Assembly: GCA_002070275.1 (NCBI GenBank)
Contig: MWCY01000012.1
Coordinates: forward strand, 1-64,000
Source of the DNA: Candidatus Hydrogenedentes bacterium ADurb.Bin170
GTDB taxonomy: Bacteria > Hydrogenedentota > Hydrogenedentia > Hydrogenedentales > CAITNO01
Direction: 5' to 3'
DNA length: 64,000 nt
Shown: positions 1 to 8,600 of the stretch, one piece after another
Position numbering within the stretch: the first letter of the stretch is position 1
Layout of the letters: each line of letters begins with the position of its first letter
Made by a program: the position numbers and the translations under genes
Notes under the pieces: model-generated
What the model was told of the DNA's origin: nothing
What the model saw: only the letters and a program-made list of their open reading frames with translations
Database searches by the model: none

Positions 1-20
1 ATCAGGGCGATGTGCAGATC

Positions 21-82
21 AAGACGTCCATGCCCTGATTAAGATTCCTGCCTTCGCAGGAATGACGGAGGGAGGCAGGAAT
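21..82. repeat. 62-bp interspersed repeat, copy 1
   Basis: This stretch recurs at 223-284 with one mismatch (position 32 versus 234). Its core at 44-63 is a perfect 8-bp inverted repeat (ATTCCTGC / GCAGGAAT) around a CTTC loop. Compact palindromes of this look are known as REP-like intergenic repeats in many bacteria. There is no coding capacity around it, so it is read as a non-coding repeat; a transposase partner is not visible in this window. Confidence 0.8.
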
Positions 83-222
83 CTTAACGCGAAGTATACT
101 GAATCAGGGACATACCGTTGGTAACAACCACGCGGGAATGCCGCCACGACATCTCTCACATGCGAACTGTAGTGATTTGTACGTCCTGAAGTCTTTGGTG
201 TGGAATGCAGTCCTGTGAAGAA

Positions 223-284
223 AAGACGTCCATACCCTGATTAAGATTCCTGCCTTCGCAGGAATGACGGAGGGAGGCAGGAAT
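223..284. repeat. 62-bp interspersed repeat, copy 2
   Basis: Second copy of the repeat at 21-82, at an exact offset of 202 bases and 61 of 62 identical. The palindromic core is at 246-265. The DNA between the copies (83-222) holds no gene that I can support. Confidence 0.8.
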
Positions 285-382
285 GACGAAAGGGGAGGAG
301 CTAACGGAGAAAAGCGTGAATGACGGCGGGCGCGGAGCTAACATACAAAAGCAGCATGGAATTTTCCCCGCCACCCTCACTG

Positions 383-411
383 TTGTTCATGGCATACTGT
401 TACTTTATAAT
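383..411 (+). promoter_or_regulatory. Predicted promoter for the 526 operon
   Basis: TTGTTC at 383-388 and TATAAT at 406-411 are separated by 17 bases, a good housekeeping-sigma match, about 110 bases upstream of the first gene. The rest of 285-525 shows no supported gene. Confidence 0.5.
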
Positions 412-525
412 AAGCGGAATGTACTTTTGCTCCGGCAAACGGCAGACCGATACCGGCCGCGCCGAAGAAAAACAATCTGACCGATAATCTTTACTGCAGC
501 GTGTTCAAACAGAAAGGGTTATATC

Positions 526-1836
526 ATGCGTGTTCGTCCCCGATGGATCAGTATTTTTGCTCCCGTAGTTCTTCTTCTTTACAGCGGGGCTCTTTTTGCA
601 GCATCGACCGTGGAACCGGCAGACCGCCTGGATCAGCCGTGGTGGGCGGAACGCCATGAAGCCGTCCTGAAGCAGATTAAAGAACAGCCCGTAGATCTGA
701 TCCTTATGGGCGATTCCATCAACCATGGCTGGGAAGGCGCGGGCAAAGAAGTTTTCGACAAGTATTATAAAAACCGGAATACCGTAAACATGGGATTTTC
801 CGGCGACCGTACAGAACATGTGCTGTGGCGCCTTGATCACGGTGAAGTGGACGGCATCCAGCCCAAAGTCGTGTCACTCATGATCGGAACCAACAACTGC
901 AGCGCCAATACAGCGGAAGAAATCGGCGAAGGCATCATAGCCGTTGTGAAAAAACTCCGCGAGAAACTGCCCCAAACGAAAGTGCTGCTTCTTGCCATCT
1001 TCCCGAGAGAAGAAAAGCCCGGCGAAACCCGGGACAAACTGGCAAAGGCAAGTGAAATCGCATCTGCCGTTGCCGATGGCGACATGGTTCACTATCTCGA
1101 TATCGGCTCTGTTTTTCTGAGCGAAGACGGAACGCTGACCAAAGAGGTTATGCCCGATGCACTCCATCCCAACGCCCATGGCTATGCGCTTTGGGCAGCC
1201 GCCGTGGAGCAGAAACTGGCGGAGCTGCTGGGCGAGCCGGTACCGCCTGAAGGCTTCCGCGTGCTTTTTAATGGAAAAGATCTTCGCGGATGGAAAGGTC
1301 TTGTGGGCGACCCCCGCTCCCGTGCAAAAATGTCAGAAAAAGTGTTGGCGAAGCGTCAGGAAAAAGCCGATGCTCTGATGCATGAACACTGGAAAGTGGA
1401 AGACGGCGTTATCGTATTTGACGGCAAAGGCGAAAACCTCTGCACAGAGCGGGACTACGGCGACTTTGAATTTATTGTTGACTGGAAAATTCAGGAAAAA
1501 GCGGACAGCGGCATTTATCTGCGCGGATCACCTCAGGTGCAAATCTGGGATGCAGGATTGAATCCGGAAGGCTCCGGCGGACTCTGGAACAACCAGAACA
1601 ATCCCAATAAACCGGATAAATGTGCTGACAAACCGCTGGGTGAATGGAATCGCTTCCACATCATCATGGTCGGCGAAAAAGTTACTGTCTATCTGAATGA
1701 CGAGCTGGTGGTCAACAATGTGACGCTGGAAAATTACTGGGAAAGAGACAAGCCCATCTATCCGACAGGTTCCATTGAACTGCAGAACCACGGCGACAAG
1801 CTCTGGTTCAAAAATATTTTTGTGAAAGAGCTTTAA
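526..1836 (+). CDS. Secreted SGNH/GDSL esterase fused to a DUF1080 domain
   Basis: The 436-residue product begins with a signal peptide (about residues 1-25, ending near FAAS). Residues about 30-235 form an SGNH/GDSL hydrolase of the PAF-acetylhydrolase type: block I GDS in LMGDSINHGW, block II in GFSGD, block III in GTNN, and the Asp-His pair in DALHPNAHG. Residues about 240-436 match DUF1080 (3-keto-disaccharide hydrolase/LamG-like), recognisable from LFNGKDLRGW, SGIYLRG and the terminal WFKNIFVKEL. The likely role is extracytoplasmic removal of ester groups plus binding or cleavage of a sugar. The next gene starts 23 bases downstream, so the two are probably cotranscribed. The domain calls are firm; the substrate is unknown. 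Confidence 0.88.
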   Translation: MRVRPRWISIFAPVVLLLYSGALFAASTVEPADRLDQPWWAERHEAVLKQIKEQPVDLILMGDSINHGWEGAGKEVFDKYYKNRNTVNMGFSGDRTEHVLWRLDHGEVDGIQPKVVSLMIGTNNCSANTAEEIGEGIIAVVKKLREKLPQTKVLLLAIFPREEKPGETRDKLAKASEIASAVADGDMVHYLDIGSVFLSEDGTLTKEVMPDALHPNAHGYALWAAAVEQKLAELLGEPVPPEGFRVLFNGKDLRGWKGLVGDPRSRAKMSEKVLAKRQEKADALMHEHWKVEDGVIVFDGKGENLCTERDYGDFEFIVDWKIQEKADSGIYLRGSPQVQIWDAGLNPEGSGGLWNNQNNPNKPDKCADKPLGEWNRFHIIMVGEKVTVYLNDELVVNNVTLENYWERDKPIYPTGSIELQNHGDKLWFKNIFVKEL

Positions 1837-1859
1837 CACAGGACGCAAGGAAGCACATC

Positions 1860-3326
1860 ATGGCCAAAAACCACTACTCCGCCCTGTCGCGACGGAGATT
1901 TCTGGGCACCTGCGGTACAACGGCGGCAGCCGCCCTTCTGTCCGTGCATGCCGCAAAAGGTGCGGAGCACACAGGGTCTTTCCGGGCAGGCATTGCCGTT
2001 GCCGATATGACCCCGCCGGTTGGAACCTCCATGGCTGGGCATTTTACCGACCGCATGAATACAGGCGCACACGACCCCATTCAGGCACGCTGTCTTGTGC
2101 TGGACAACGGCGCACACCGCCTGGCGCTTGTCACTGTCGATAACTGTCTGGTGCCCCGGGCCCCTTTCGATGCCGCCAAAGCGCGGATACAAAAAGAAAC
2201 CGGCATCCCGCCTGCATATGTCATTACCAGTGCCACCCATACCCACACCGGTCCGACGGCGACGCCTGTTTTCATGAGCGATCCGGTGCCGGGTTACTGC
2301 GATTTTATGGCGGAAAAGATCGCTGAAGGCGTTAACGAAGCCGTGTCAAAACTGGAGCCTGCGCAGATCGCCTTCGGATGCGGATCGGTACCCGGTGAAG
2401 TGTTCAACCGCCGCTGGTTTGTCCAGCCGGACTGCATTCCGGAAAATCCCTTCGGCGAAAAAACAGACCGTGTCCGGATGAATCCGCCTCAGGCCGATGC
2501 ATCGCTGATTGAACCCTCCGGGCCTACCGATCCTGCTGTGCCTTTTATCGCGCTGCGCCGCCCCGACGGTTCACCCCTTGCGGTCTATGCCAATTACGCC
2601 CTCCACTACGTGGGCGGTACCAGCGGACTGGAATTATCAGCCGATTATTTCGCCTGCTTTGCCGAGTCATTGAAAAAAATGCTGGTGCCCGAAGAAAGCG
2701 GGAAACCCTTCCTGGCACTGCTTTCAAACGGTGCCAGCGGCAATATCAACAATATCAATTTCCGGGAACCCGGCAAAAGCTATGAACCTTATGAGAAGAT
2801 GCAGATGGTGGCGGACAATGTGGCGAAAGAAGTATTCGACCGCTATCAGGAACTGCAATTCGTCGATCACGCTCCGCTGGGTGCCGCCGTCCGGGATCTG
2901 ACACTGGGTGTGCGCCGCCCGACCGAAGACGAAGTGATTCGCGCCCGCCGGATTCTGGAAGAAGCAGGCGATCAGCCTTTGAGAGCCGCCAAAGAAATCT
3001 ATGCCCGGGAAACGCTTTTTATGGCGGACTATCCGGACACAGTGTCCATCCCCCTTCAGGCGCTCCGCATCGGTGATGTCGGTATCGCCGCTATTCCCTG
3101 CGAAGTGTTTGTTGAAATCGGGCTGGCAATCAAGGCGGATTCCCCGCTGCCCCTGACTTTTCCCGTTGCGCTCGCCAATGCCTATCACGGGTATCTCCCC
3201 ACAGCGGAACATCATGCCCTGGGCGGATATGAAACCTGGCGCGCCCGTTCGAGTTATCTGGAAGTGGCGGCGGCAGAGCATATCCGGAAGGCTTCTCTTG
3301 AATTGCTTGAAAAAGTAAAAGCGTGA
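1860..3326 (+). CDS. Tat-exported neutral/alkaline ceramidase-like hydrolase
   Basis: The N-terminus carries a twin-arginine motif (SRRRFLG) followed by an Ala-rich hydrophobic segment, so export is by the Tat route. The mature part has the N-terminal signature of neutral/alkaline non-lysosomal ceramidases: ADMTPPVGTSMAGH, later QARCLVLDNG, and the HTHTGP segment that supplies zinc ligands in this family. The 488-residue length covers the catalytic domain but lacks the C-terminal Ig-like domain of the larger enzymes. In PVC-type bacteria such proteins are common and their substrates are mostly untested, so amide hydrolysis of sphingolipids is family knowledge only. It lies between the GDSL-DUF1080 gene and a membrane protein on the same strand. 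Confidence 0.87.
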   Translation: MAKNHYSALSRRRFLGTCGTTAAAALLSVHAAKGAEHTGSFRAGIAVADMTPPVGTSMAGHFTDRMNTGAHDPIQARCLVLDNGAHRLALVTVDNCLVPRAPFDAAKARIQKETGIPPAYVITSATHTHTGPTATPVFMSDPVPGYCDFMAEKIAEGVNEAVSKLEPAQIAFGCGSVPGEVFNRRWFVQPDCIPENPFGEKTDRVRMNPPQADASLIEPSGPTDPAVPFIALRRPDGSPLAVYANYALHYVGGTSGLELSADYFACFAESLKKMLVPEESGKPFLALLSNGASGNINNINFREPGKSYEPYEKMQMVADNVAKEVFDRYQELQFVDHAPLGAAVRDLTLGVRRPTEDEVIRARRILEEAGDQPLRAAKEIYARETLFMADYPDTVSIPLQALRIGDVGIAAIPCEVFVEIGLAIKADSPLPLTFPVALANAYHGYLPTAEHHALGGYETWRARSSYLEVAAAEHIRKASLELLEKVKA

Positions 3327-3385
3327 ACAGGATCGTACAATAGGGAAACGGATCGCTATCAGGCTGCAGCGAAGAAGGAGGCGGT

Positions 3386-4288
3386 ATGGCGCTGACCGAA
3401 AAACAGGAGCTGTATATTTCACGGTACAGGGAAGAAGTCCGTGAAAATCTGAAAGGTCACCTGACTGCACCGCTCCTGGAGCAGGCACTGTCCCATCTGC
3501 GTCTGAGTATTCTGGAAGAAATACTGAAACACGCCGGGCAACAGCCCGCTGAAGATCTGCAGGTCCTGCAGGCATTGAAAGAACTGGGCAGCCCTGCCGA
3601 GCGGGCACAAGTGCTGATCCGGCTGTATAGAGCGCAGATGTCCGCACCGGAAAGCAGCCAGCGATACGCCGCTCCTGCAGCCCGTCAGGTTCCCGCAGAA
3701 CAGAAAGAAGCGGCGGCCGCCAAAAAAGAAGCAGATGCGGAAAAAGTTGTCTGGCTGGGCGTATGCCTTCACATTGCCCGCACCGCTTCACTCCCTGCGT
3801 GGCTCATACGCTGCGCCGCCGTTATATTGGGGCTCTTTGGCGCACCGCTGATGCTCATCGTCTACATGGGCGCCTTTTTCTTTTTCCGATTTCAGGGCGT
3901 ACTGGAAACGAAAGAGCAGGTGCATCTTTTCCGCTGCGCCGGGCATCTTTTCATCACCGCATTCCTGATCATTCTTTTCTACTGTGCCGGAAAATACGGT
4001 CTGGAGGGCATCGCCTGGGCGCATCAGTACTTTTTAAAGCAGCCGTTGCCCGATCTGGCGGAGTGGGGCTGGCTCGCCTCTCAACAACAGGCGCTTCTCT
4101 TCTGGGCACTCTTCCTGCTGCTGCCTCCGGCACTCCTGAGCGCACTGCCCGTTCCTTCCGGATGGGCGCTCAGTCTCAAAAGGGCTGCGCAGGCAGGCGT
4201 CACACTCTATGCCGTACTGATCGCTTTCGGACTGGCGTCCAGCATTGCCGGGATTCTGCTGCAGTTTTACAGTGAGTTTACCGGCTGA
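3386..4288 (+). CDS. Membrane protein with HAAS-like N-terminus and PspC-like segment
   Basis: 300 residues. The first ~75 form a helical domain ending in LKELGSPAERAQ, resembling the HAAS domain found at the N-terminus of small bacterial sensor-like membrane proteins. After an Ala/Lys-rich linker, residues about 120-175 (WLGVCLHIARTASLPAWLIR followed by a hydrophobic stretch) resemble a PspC domain. Three or so further membrane segments follow. The start ATG has GAAGAAGGAGG just upstream. The last 11 bases overlap the end of the convergent glgX gene. A stress-sensing or envelope role is an inference from the two weak domain resemblances; neither is certain without a profile search. Confidence 0.65.
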   Translation: MALTEKQELYISRYREEVRENLKGHLTAPLLEQALSHLRLSILEEILKHAGQQPAEDLQVLQALKELGSPAERAQVLIRLYRAQMSAPESSQRYAAPAARQVPAEQKEAAAAKKEADAEKVVWLGVCLHIARTASLPAWLIRCAAVILGLFGAPLMLIVYMGAFFFFRFQGVLETKEQVHLFRCAGHLFITAFLIILFYCAGKYGLEGIAWAHQYFLKQPLPDLAEWGWLASQQQALLFWALFLLLPPALLSALPVPSGWALSLKRAAQAGVTLYAVLIAFGLASSIAGILLQFYSEFTG

Positions 4289-6341
4289 TTCCCATAACCG
4301 GAGACTCCAGCACAACAACGCTTTTGCCGGACACCTCCACAACAGCCTGATCCACAGCCGGTGCCGTGGCACGCTCGAAATAATCCAGTCCGCCGCAGGC
4401 ACTGCTGTCAATGCGGAGCCGCCACGCCCCTGCCGGCAGAACGAATCTTACCGGGCGGTTCGTGGCATTGAAACAGAGGTAAAGCCCTATACCCTGATTT
4501 TCACAGGGGTAAATACGACAGGCAAGAATACCCTCTTCCTGATGCCAATCGGCACTGCTTCCATCTGCTTCGTACCACGCCAGATCGGGCGTGTCAGCAT
4601 GGGGCACCATGGAAACACCCAGATAATACCGGTTGCGGCGCAGCGCCTTGTTTTCATACCGGAAAGCGATCATGGACTTGTAGAATTGAAAAATCTCGCC
4701 GTTTGCCTCCAGCTGCGACCAGTCAAACCAGGAAATTCCATTGTCCTGACAGTAAGCGTTGTTGTTCCCCTTTTGTGTACGACCCATTTCATCACCTCCG
4801 AGCATCATAGGCACACCCAGCGACAAAAAGAGGGTTGCAACGAGGCTTTTTTTGGCACGGCGCCGCAGATCAAGCACAGCAGGATCATCCGTTTCCCCTT
4901 CAATGCCGCTATTCCAGCTGAAGTTGTCGTCTGCCCCGTCCCGGTTGCCTTCGCCATTCGCTTCATTGTGCTTCCTGTTGTAGCTCACCAGATCATGGAG
5001 GGTAAATCCATCGTGACAGGTAATAAAGTTAATGCTGTGCTCGGGACTTCTGCCGTTATGCTGATACAGATCGGCGCTGCCCAGAAGCCGGGTGGCAAAA
5101 ACGCCTTTCTGCCCCGCATCGCCCCGCCAGAAACGCCGCACATCGTCCCGGTATTTTCCGTTCCATTCCGCCCAGCGCACGCCTCCGAAATGTCCCACCT
5201 GATAGGCACCGCCCGCATCCCACGCCTCCGCAATCAGTTTGGTACCGCGCAGCACGGGATCCTCGGCAATACGTGCGATCAGCGGCGCATCCTCACGAAT
5301 ATTGCCCTGCTGATCTCTGCCAAGAATGGAAGCCAGGTCGAAGCGGAATCCGTCAATATGCATCACTGCGACCCAATAACGCAGGCAGTCCAGAATAAAA
5401 TCCTTCACCAGCGGATGGTTACAGTTCACCGTATTGCCGCACCCTGAATAATTCAGATAAGAACCGTGGTCAAGCAGGTAATAGACTACATTGTCAATGC
5501 CTTTAAACGACAACGTCGGTCCCCGCTCGTCTCCTTCCGACGTGTGGTTGAACACCACATCCAGAATAATTTCCATCCCCGCATCGTGAAGGGCACGAAC
5601 CAGCTCTCTGAACTCATCCAGATGCTCGAAACAGTTCGCCTGAGCCGCATAACGGCAGCTGGGCGCAAAAAAACCGATGTTGCTGTAGCCCCAGTAATTC
5701 ACCAGCTCCTGACCCGTCTGCATGCTGCAGCTGCCCAGCAGCGTTTCTCCGAATTCCTGAACAGGCAGCAGCTCCACCGCATTAACACCCAGTGCCTGGA
5801 GATGAGGAATCTGCTCTATGAATCCGCGGTAGGTGCCCGGTGCAGAAACCCCTGAAGAAGCGTGACGGGTAAAGCCTTTGACATGCGCCTCATATATAAC
5901 CAGGTCTTTCATCGGAATGCCGGGGCGCCGGTCGTCATGCCAATCCATCCGGTCATTGACAACAACACACTTCATGGTACCCTGATGAATATCCCCTACA
6001 AAAGCTTTGGCATAGGGATCCAGCAGATATACATCCGATCTGAAGCGATGTCCCTTTTCGGGCGCCCAGGGTCCATCCATGCGGTACAGAAAATAAGCGC
6101 CTTCTTTCACACCGGAAACAAAAACGGACCACATGTCGCCGACACGATGTCTGCGCGGGTCAAACTCATATTCCCAATAAGGTTCGCGGGCTTCCACCGA
6201 ATCAAAAAGAGCTATCCATACCCGATGCGCATGACGGCTGAAAATGGTAAAACGGACACCCTGATCATAGACCACCGGACCGGAAGGGTAGGGCCTGCCG
6301 GGAATCACCTGATAGTCGGCTGCATTTAGTTCTGGTTTCAT
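4278..6341 (-). CDS. glgX: Glycogen debranching enzyme (isoamylase type)
   Basis: A GH13 isoamylase/GlgX-type enzyme that hydrolyses alpha-1,6 branches of glycogen. An N-terminal CBM48-like domain (VRFTIFSRHAHRVWIALFD) precedes the catalytic barrel, which shows DVVFNHT, the nucleophile region GFRFDLASILGRD, the acid/base region LIAEAWDAGG, and CHDGFTLHDLVSYNRKHN. The length of about 687 residues fits the family. The ATG at 6341 is preferred because conserved sequence begins just after it (MKPELNAADY); an upstream start at 6407 would add 22 unconserved residues, and an AGGAG lies 15 bases before 6341. With the glycogen phosphorylase at 23568 it provides complete glycogen mobilisation in this window. 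Confidence 0.93.
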   Translation of the reverse strand: MKPELNAADYQVIPGRPYPSGPVVYDQGVRFTIFSRHAHRVWIALFDSVEAREPYWEYEFDPRRHRVGDMWSVFVSGVKEGAYFLYRMDGPWAPEKGHRFRSDVYLLDPYAKAFVGDIHQGTMKCVVVNDRMDWHDDRRPGIPMKDLVIYEAHVKGFTRHASSGVSAPGTYRGFIEQIPHLQALGVNAVELLPVQEFGETLLGSCSMQTGQELVNYWGYSNIGFFAPSCRYAAQANCFEHLDEFRELVRALHDAGMEIILDVVFNHTSEGDERGPTLSFKGIDNVVYYLLDHGSYLNYSGCGNTVNCNHPLVKDFILDCLRYWVAVMHIDGFRFDLASILGRDQQGNIREDAPLIARIAEDPVLRGTKLIAEAWDAGGAYQVGHFGGVRWAEWNGKYRDDVRRFWRGDAGQKGVFATRLLGSADLYQHNGRSPEHSINFITCHDGFTLHDLVSYNRKHNEANGEGNRDGADDNFSWNSGIEGETDDPAVLDLRRRAKKSLVATLFLSLGVPMMLGGDEMGRTQKGNNNAYCQDNGISWFDWSQLEANGEIFQFYKSMIAFRYENKALRRNRYYLGVSMVPHADTPDLAWYEADGSSADWHQEEGILACRIYPCENQGIGLYLCFNATNRPVRFVLPAGAWRLRIDSSACGGLDYFERATAPAVDQAVVEVSGKSVVVLESPVMGISR

Positions 6342-6443
6342 ATGAAAAAAAGATTTCTCCTCAATGATTACGGAATCGTTATCTGCTCTAGCAATAACAT
6401 GCAACACTGAAACATACTTCCGGAGCGCAACTTTTTGTGCATG

Positions 6444-7271
6444 TCAATCGGAAGGGGCCCTTTCCGGGCGGTAGTGGATCCGCAGCTTGGAACCTGTATC
6501 GCTGAAAGGCAGAGAAAAAAACGCATCCGGATTTTTAAAGAGATTCTCCAGAGGAAGCAGCGGGGTATCCGGAGAATCGGCTAGAAGGCGCGGTCTCAGT
6601 TCTCTGTACAGCATCGGCGGTGGCAATTCCGTTTTTTCCGCACGCAGCAGCGGCGGCGGAAGCGCCGGTTCTTCAGTCATTGAAAACGGATGCTGCCCTT
6701 CTCCGGACGGAAGAGGATCGCGCAGCTTCTCTGTCAGACCAGGCAGGCGCAGTACATTGTCATTTTCTGTGCCGAAAGCGTCCGGCGCCTTTTCTCTCCC
6801 CGGTGTCTGCAGGCGCGGAATACTGTCGGACTGCAGACGGGGCAGCCCCGGTGTCTCTGTCGGCTGCACCTGTGTGGTCGCCGGAATGGGCAAGGCCTCC
6901 GCAATCTCTTCGAGAATGAGAAAAACTGGCAGCGCAGGATCCGGCGGAAGCAGCAGCTGCTGCTGCTCTTCCTGACTGAAACGCCCGATCAGCATGCGAC
7001 CGTCCGACATTTTCAGGGAAAAGGCATTTACTGTGCTCAGACTCCGGGCCCGATCCAGCGGAAGCATCATCTGCCCTTCCAGAGAAGTACGGAAAACCAG
7101 CGTACCGCTGCGTATACGCAAAAGTGTACCCGTAAGCGTTTCACCGCCCTGAAGTGTCAGCAGGTCACTGTACCCGGTGAAAGAAATACTGAAAAAGCAG
7201 GCAAAGATCAGCATGCCCGGCAGGAAGCCTGCGGGAAATCGCCTGTCTGTTGTACCTTTGTTGTCCGCCAT
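6444..7271 (-). CDS. Secreted or membrane-anchored protein with Sm-like N-domain, Pro/Leu-rich
   Basis: About 275 residues. An N-terminal hydrophobic segment (GFLPGMLIFACFFSISFTGY) is a signal peptide or anchor. It is followed by a short beta domain, LQGGETLTGTLLRIRSGTLV through FRTSLEGQMMLPLDRA, of the kind seen at the start of many secreted PVC-type proteins, where a GDTLTG-like strand opens the domain. The remaining two thirds is Pro/Leu/Glu-rich and looks disordered, with repeated LPPPLL-type segments. The ATG at 7271 is chosen over the TTG at 7280. I do not recognise a function; envelope location is inferred. Confidence 0.6.
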   Translation of the reverse strand: MADNKGTTDRRFPAGFLPGMLIFACFFSISFTGYSDLLTLQGGETLTGTLLRIRSGTLVFRTSLEGQMMLPLDRARSLSTVNAFSLKMSDGRMLIGRFSQEEQQQLLLPPDPALPVFLILEEIAEALPIPATTQVQPTETPGLPRLQSDSIPRLQTPGREKAPDAFGTENDNVLRLPGLTEKLRDPLPSGEGQHPFSMTEEPALPPPLLRAEKTELPPPMLYRELRPRLLADSPDTPLLPLENLFKNPDAFFSLPFSDTGSKLRIHYRPERAPSD

Positions 7272-7394
7272 TCTGTCCAATCAGCGGCAATACTGCCCGG
7301 CACGGGTGCTTTCGAGCCAAAACCGACTGCCTTTCCCCTATTTTACCTGATGCCGGGGAGACACACAAAACCGCGGAACCCCCCCCTTTTTTTC

Positions 7395-7781
7395 TCAATT
7401 TGCAAAAAGAACAGGGAGAAGGCGGGGCAGAAATATAATCAGGCCGATGATGCCGGCAATGACAGCGGCAATCAGCACAGCCGCTGCAGCAGCATCTTTC
7501 GCCTGACCGACCAGAGGATTCCGGGCTGGAACAGCGGCGTCCGCCAGCTTTTCCAACGCTGTGTTGAATGCTTCGGCTGCCCAGACGAAACCGACAGCAA
7601 AAAGCACCAGCCCCCACTCCGCGGCAGCAATGCGGAAATACCCGGAAAGGACAAGCACAAAAACAGTTGCCAGCAGGTGAAGCCGTGCGTGGGTCTGCGT
7701 TTTTAAAAGCACATGAAGACCCTTCAAAGCACAAAACAGGCTGATCAGACGGTTTTTTACAAAAGAAAAGAAAGTCTTCAT
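7395..7781 (-). CDS. dgkA: Diacylglycerol/undecaprenol kinase family protein
   Basis: A 128-residue integral membrane protein with three hydrophobic segments. The family signature is clear: EAFNTALEKLAD followed by AKDAAAAAVLI, the conserved Glu/Asn and Asp residues of prokaryotic DgkA-type lipid kinases. These phosphorylate diacylglycerol or undecaprenol at the inner membrane, feeding phospholipid turnover or the lipid carrier pool. It starts 6 bases after the comF stop codon, so translation is probably coupled. The family is secure; which lipid is used cannot be read from the sequence. Confidence 0.88.
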   Translation of the reverse strand: MKTFFSFVKNRLISLFCALKGLHVLLKTQTHARLHLLATVFVLVLSGYFRIAAAEWGLVLFAVGFVWAAEAFNTALEKLADAAVPARNPLVGQAKDAAAAAVLIAAVIAGIIGLIIFLPRLLPVLFAN

Positions 7782-7787
7782 GGCGTC

Positions 7788-8582
7788 CTATCTGTCGAGG
7801 CGGAGAGAAGCAAAGGCGAGAGCAGGCGCGAAAGCATCCACCTCCTGCACACCGGCACGGCGGAGTGCCCGGGCGCATTCTGTCACTGTACCGCCTGTTG
7901 TGATCACGTCATCGATCAGCAGCACCCGTTTCCCCTTCAGTGCATCGCCTTTCACGGCAAAGGCACCGCGCACATTCTCCGCCCGGTCGACAGACTTCAA
8001 GGTGCTTTGCGCCCGGGTCGGACGGATCCGGCACAGCGACTCATCCAGGGTACACCGGGCGAAAAAGTGAAGAAGGTGTTCTGCCAGAAGCCGGGATTGA
8101 TTGTACCCGCGCTCCCGTTCCCGGGAGGGATACAGCGGAACCGGCACGATACAGTCATACCCTTCGGCATCCATCTCTTTTTCCGCAAAAGCTAGCATCA
8201 GCGCTGCCAGAGGCTCCGCCATCGGTTCTTTCCCGTAAAATTTAAACAGACGAATGCCCCGGGCAACGGCCTCACTGTATTGTGCCGCTCCCCATATACG
8301 CCGGACAAAAGAATTGGGTTTTTTCCGGCAGTCTGCGCAGGGAAAATTCGAGCGCTCCCCCAGCCCCGACAATGCCTGATGCGGCTTGCCGCAAAAGGTG
8401 CAGAAGGGCCTCTCAATACGGGGACTCGATTCCCAGCACTCGCCGCAGAAATAGAGATTTTCGTCTGTCAGCAGCCGCCCATGGCAGATCTTGCAGTACA
8501 TGGGCAGCAGAAGGTTCAGCAACGGGTGGTGCCAGACCTGCCACAGCAGATACAGCGGCCGGACAGCAGCGGGAATTTTCAT
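7788..8582 (-). CDS. comF: ComF-family amidophosphoribosyltransferase-like protein
   Basis: 265 residues. The N-terminal third contains several CxxC pairs (CKIC, CGEC, CTFCGK, CADC), as in the zinc-ribbon of ComF proteins. The C-terminal part is a type I phosphoribosyltransferase fold with the PRPP loop VLLIDDVITTGGT. ComF proteins are linked to DNA uptake and recombination, though biochemical activity is poorly known. The start is decided by the ribosome-binding site: GGGAG lies 8 bases before the ATG at 8582, while the GTG at 8600 directly abuts the stop of the upstream gene with no such site. It lies in a run with the upstream membrane protein and dgkA. Confidence 0.9.
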   Translation of the reverse strand: MKIPAAVRPLYLLWQVWHHPLLNLLLPMYCKICHGRLLTDENLYFCGECWESSPRIERPFCTFCGKPHQALSGLGERSNFPCADCRKKPNSFVRRIWGAAQYSEAVARGIRLFKFYGKEPMAEPLAALMLAFAEKEMDAEGYDCIVPVPLYPSRERERGYNQSRLLAEHLLHFFARCTLDESLCRIRPTRAQSTLKSVDRAENVRGAFAVKGDALKGKRVLLIDDVITTGGTVTECARALRRAGVQEVDAFAPALAFASLRLDR

Positions 8583-8600
8583 GCCCTTGTCTCCCTGCAC

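Noticed and set aside
283-480. A 65-codon frame starting inside repeat copy 2
   Set aside because: It begins in the repeat, has a poor start context and no similarity to the MKHI genes; the promoter at 383-411 lies inside it.
4245-5447. A 400-codon plus-strand frame across glgX
   Set aside because: Antisense to the GH13 catalytic domain of glgX; no motif.
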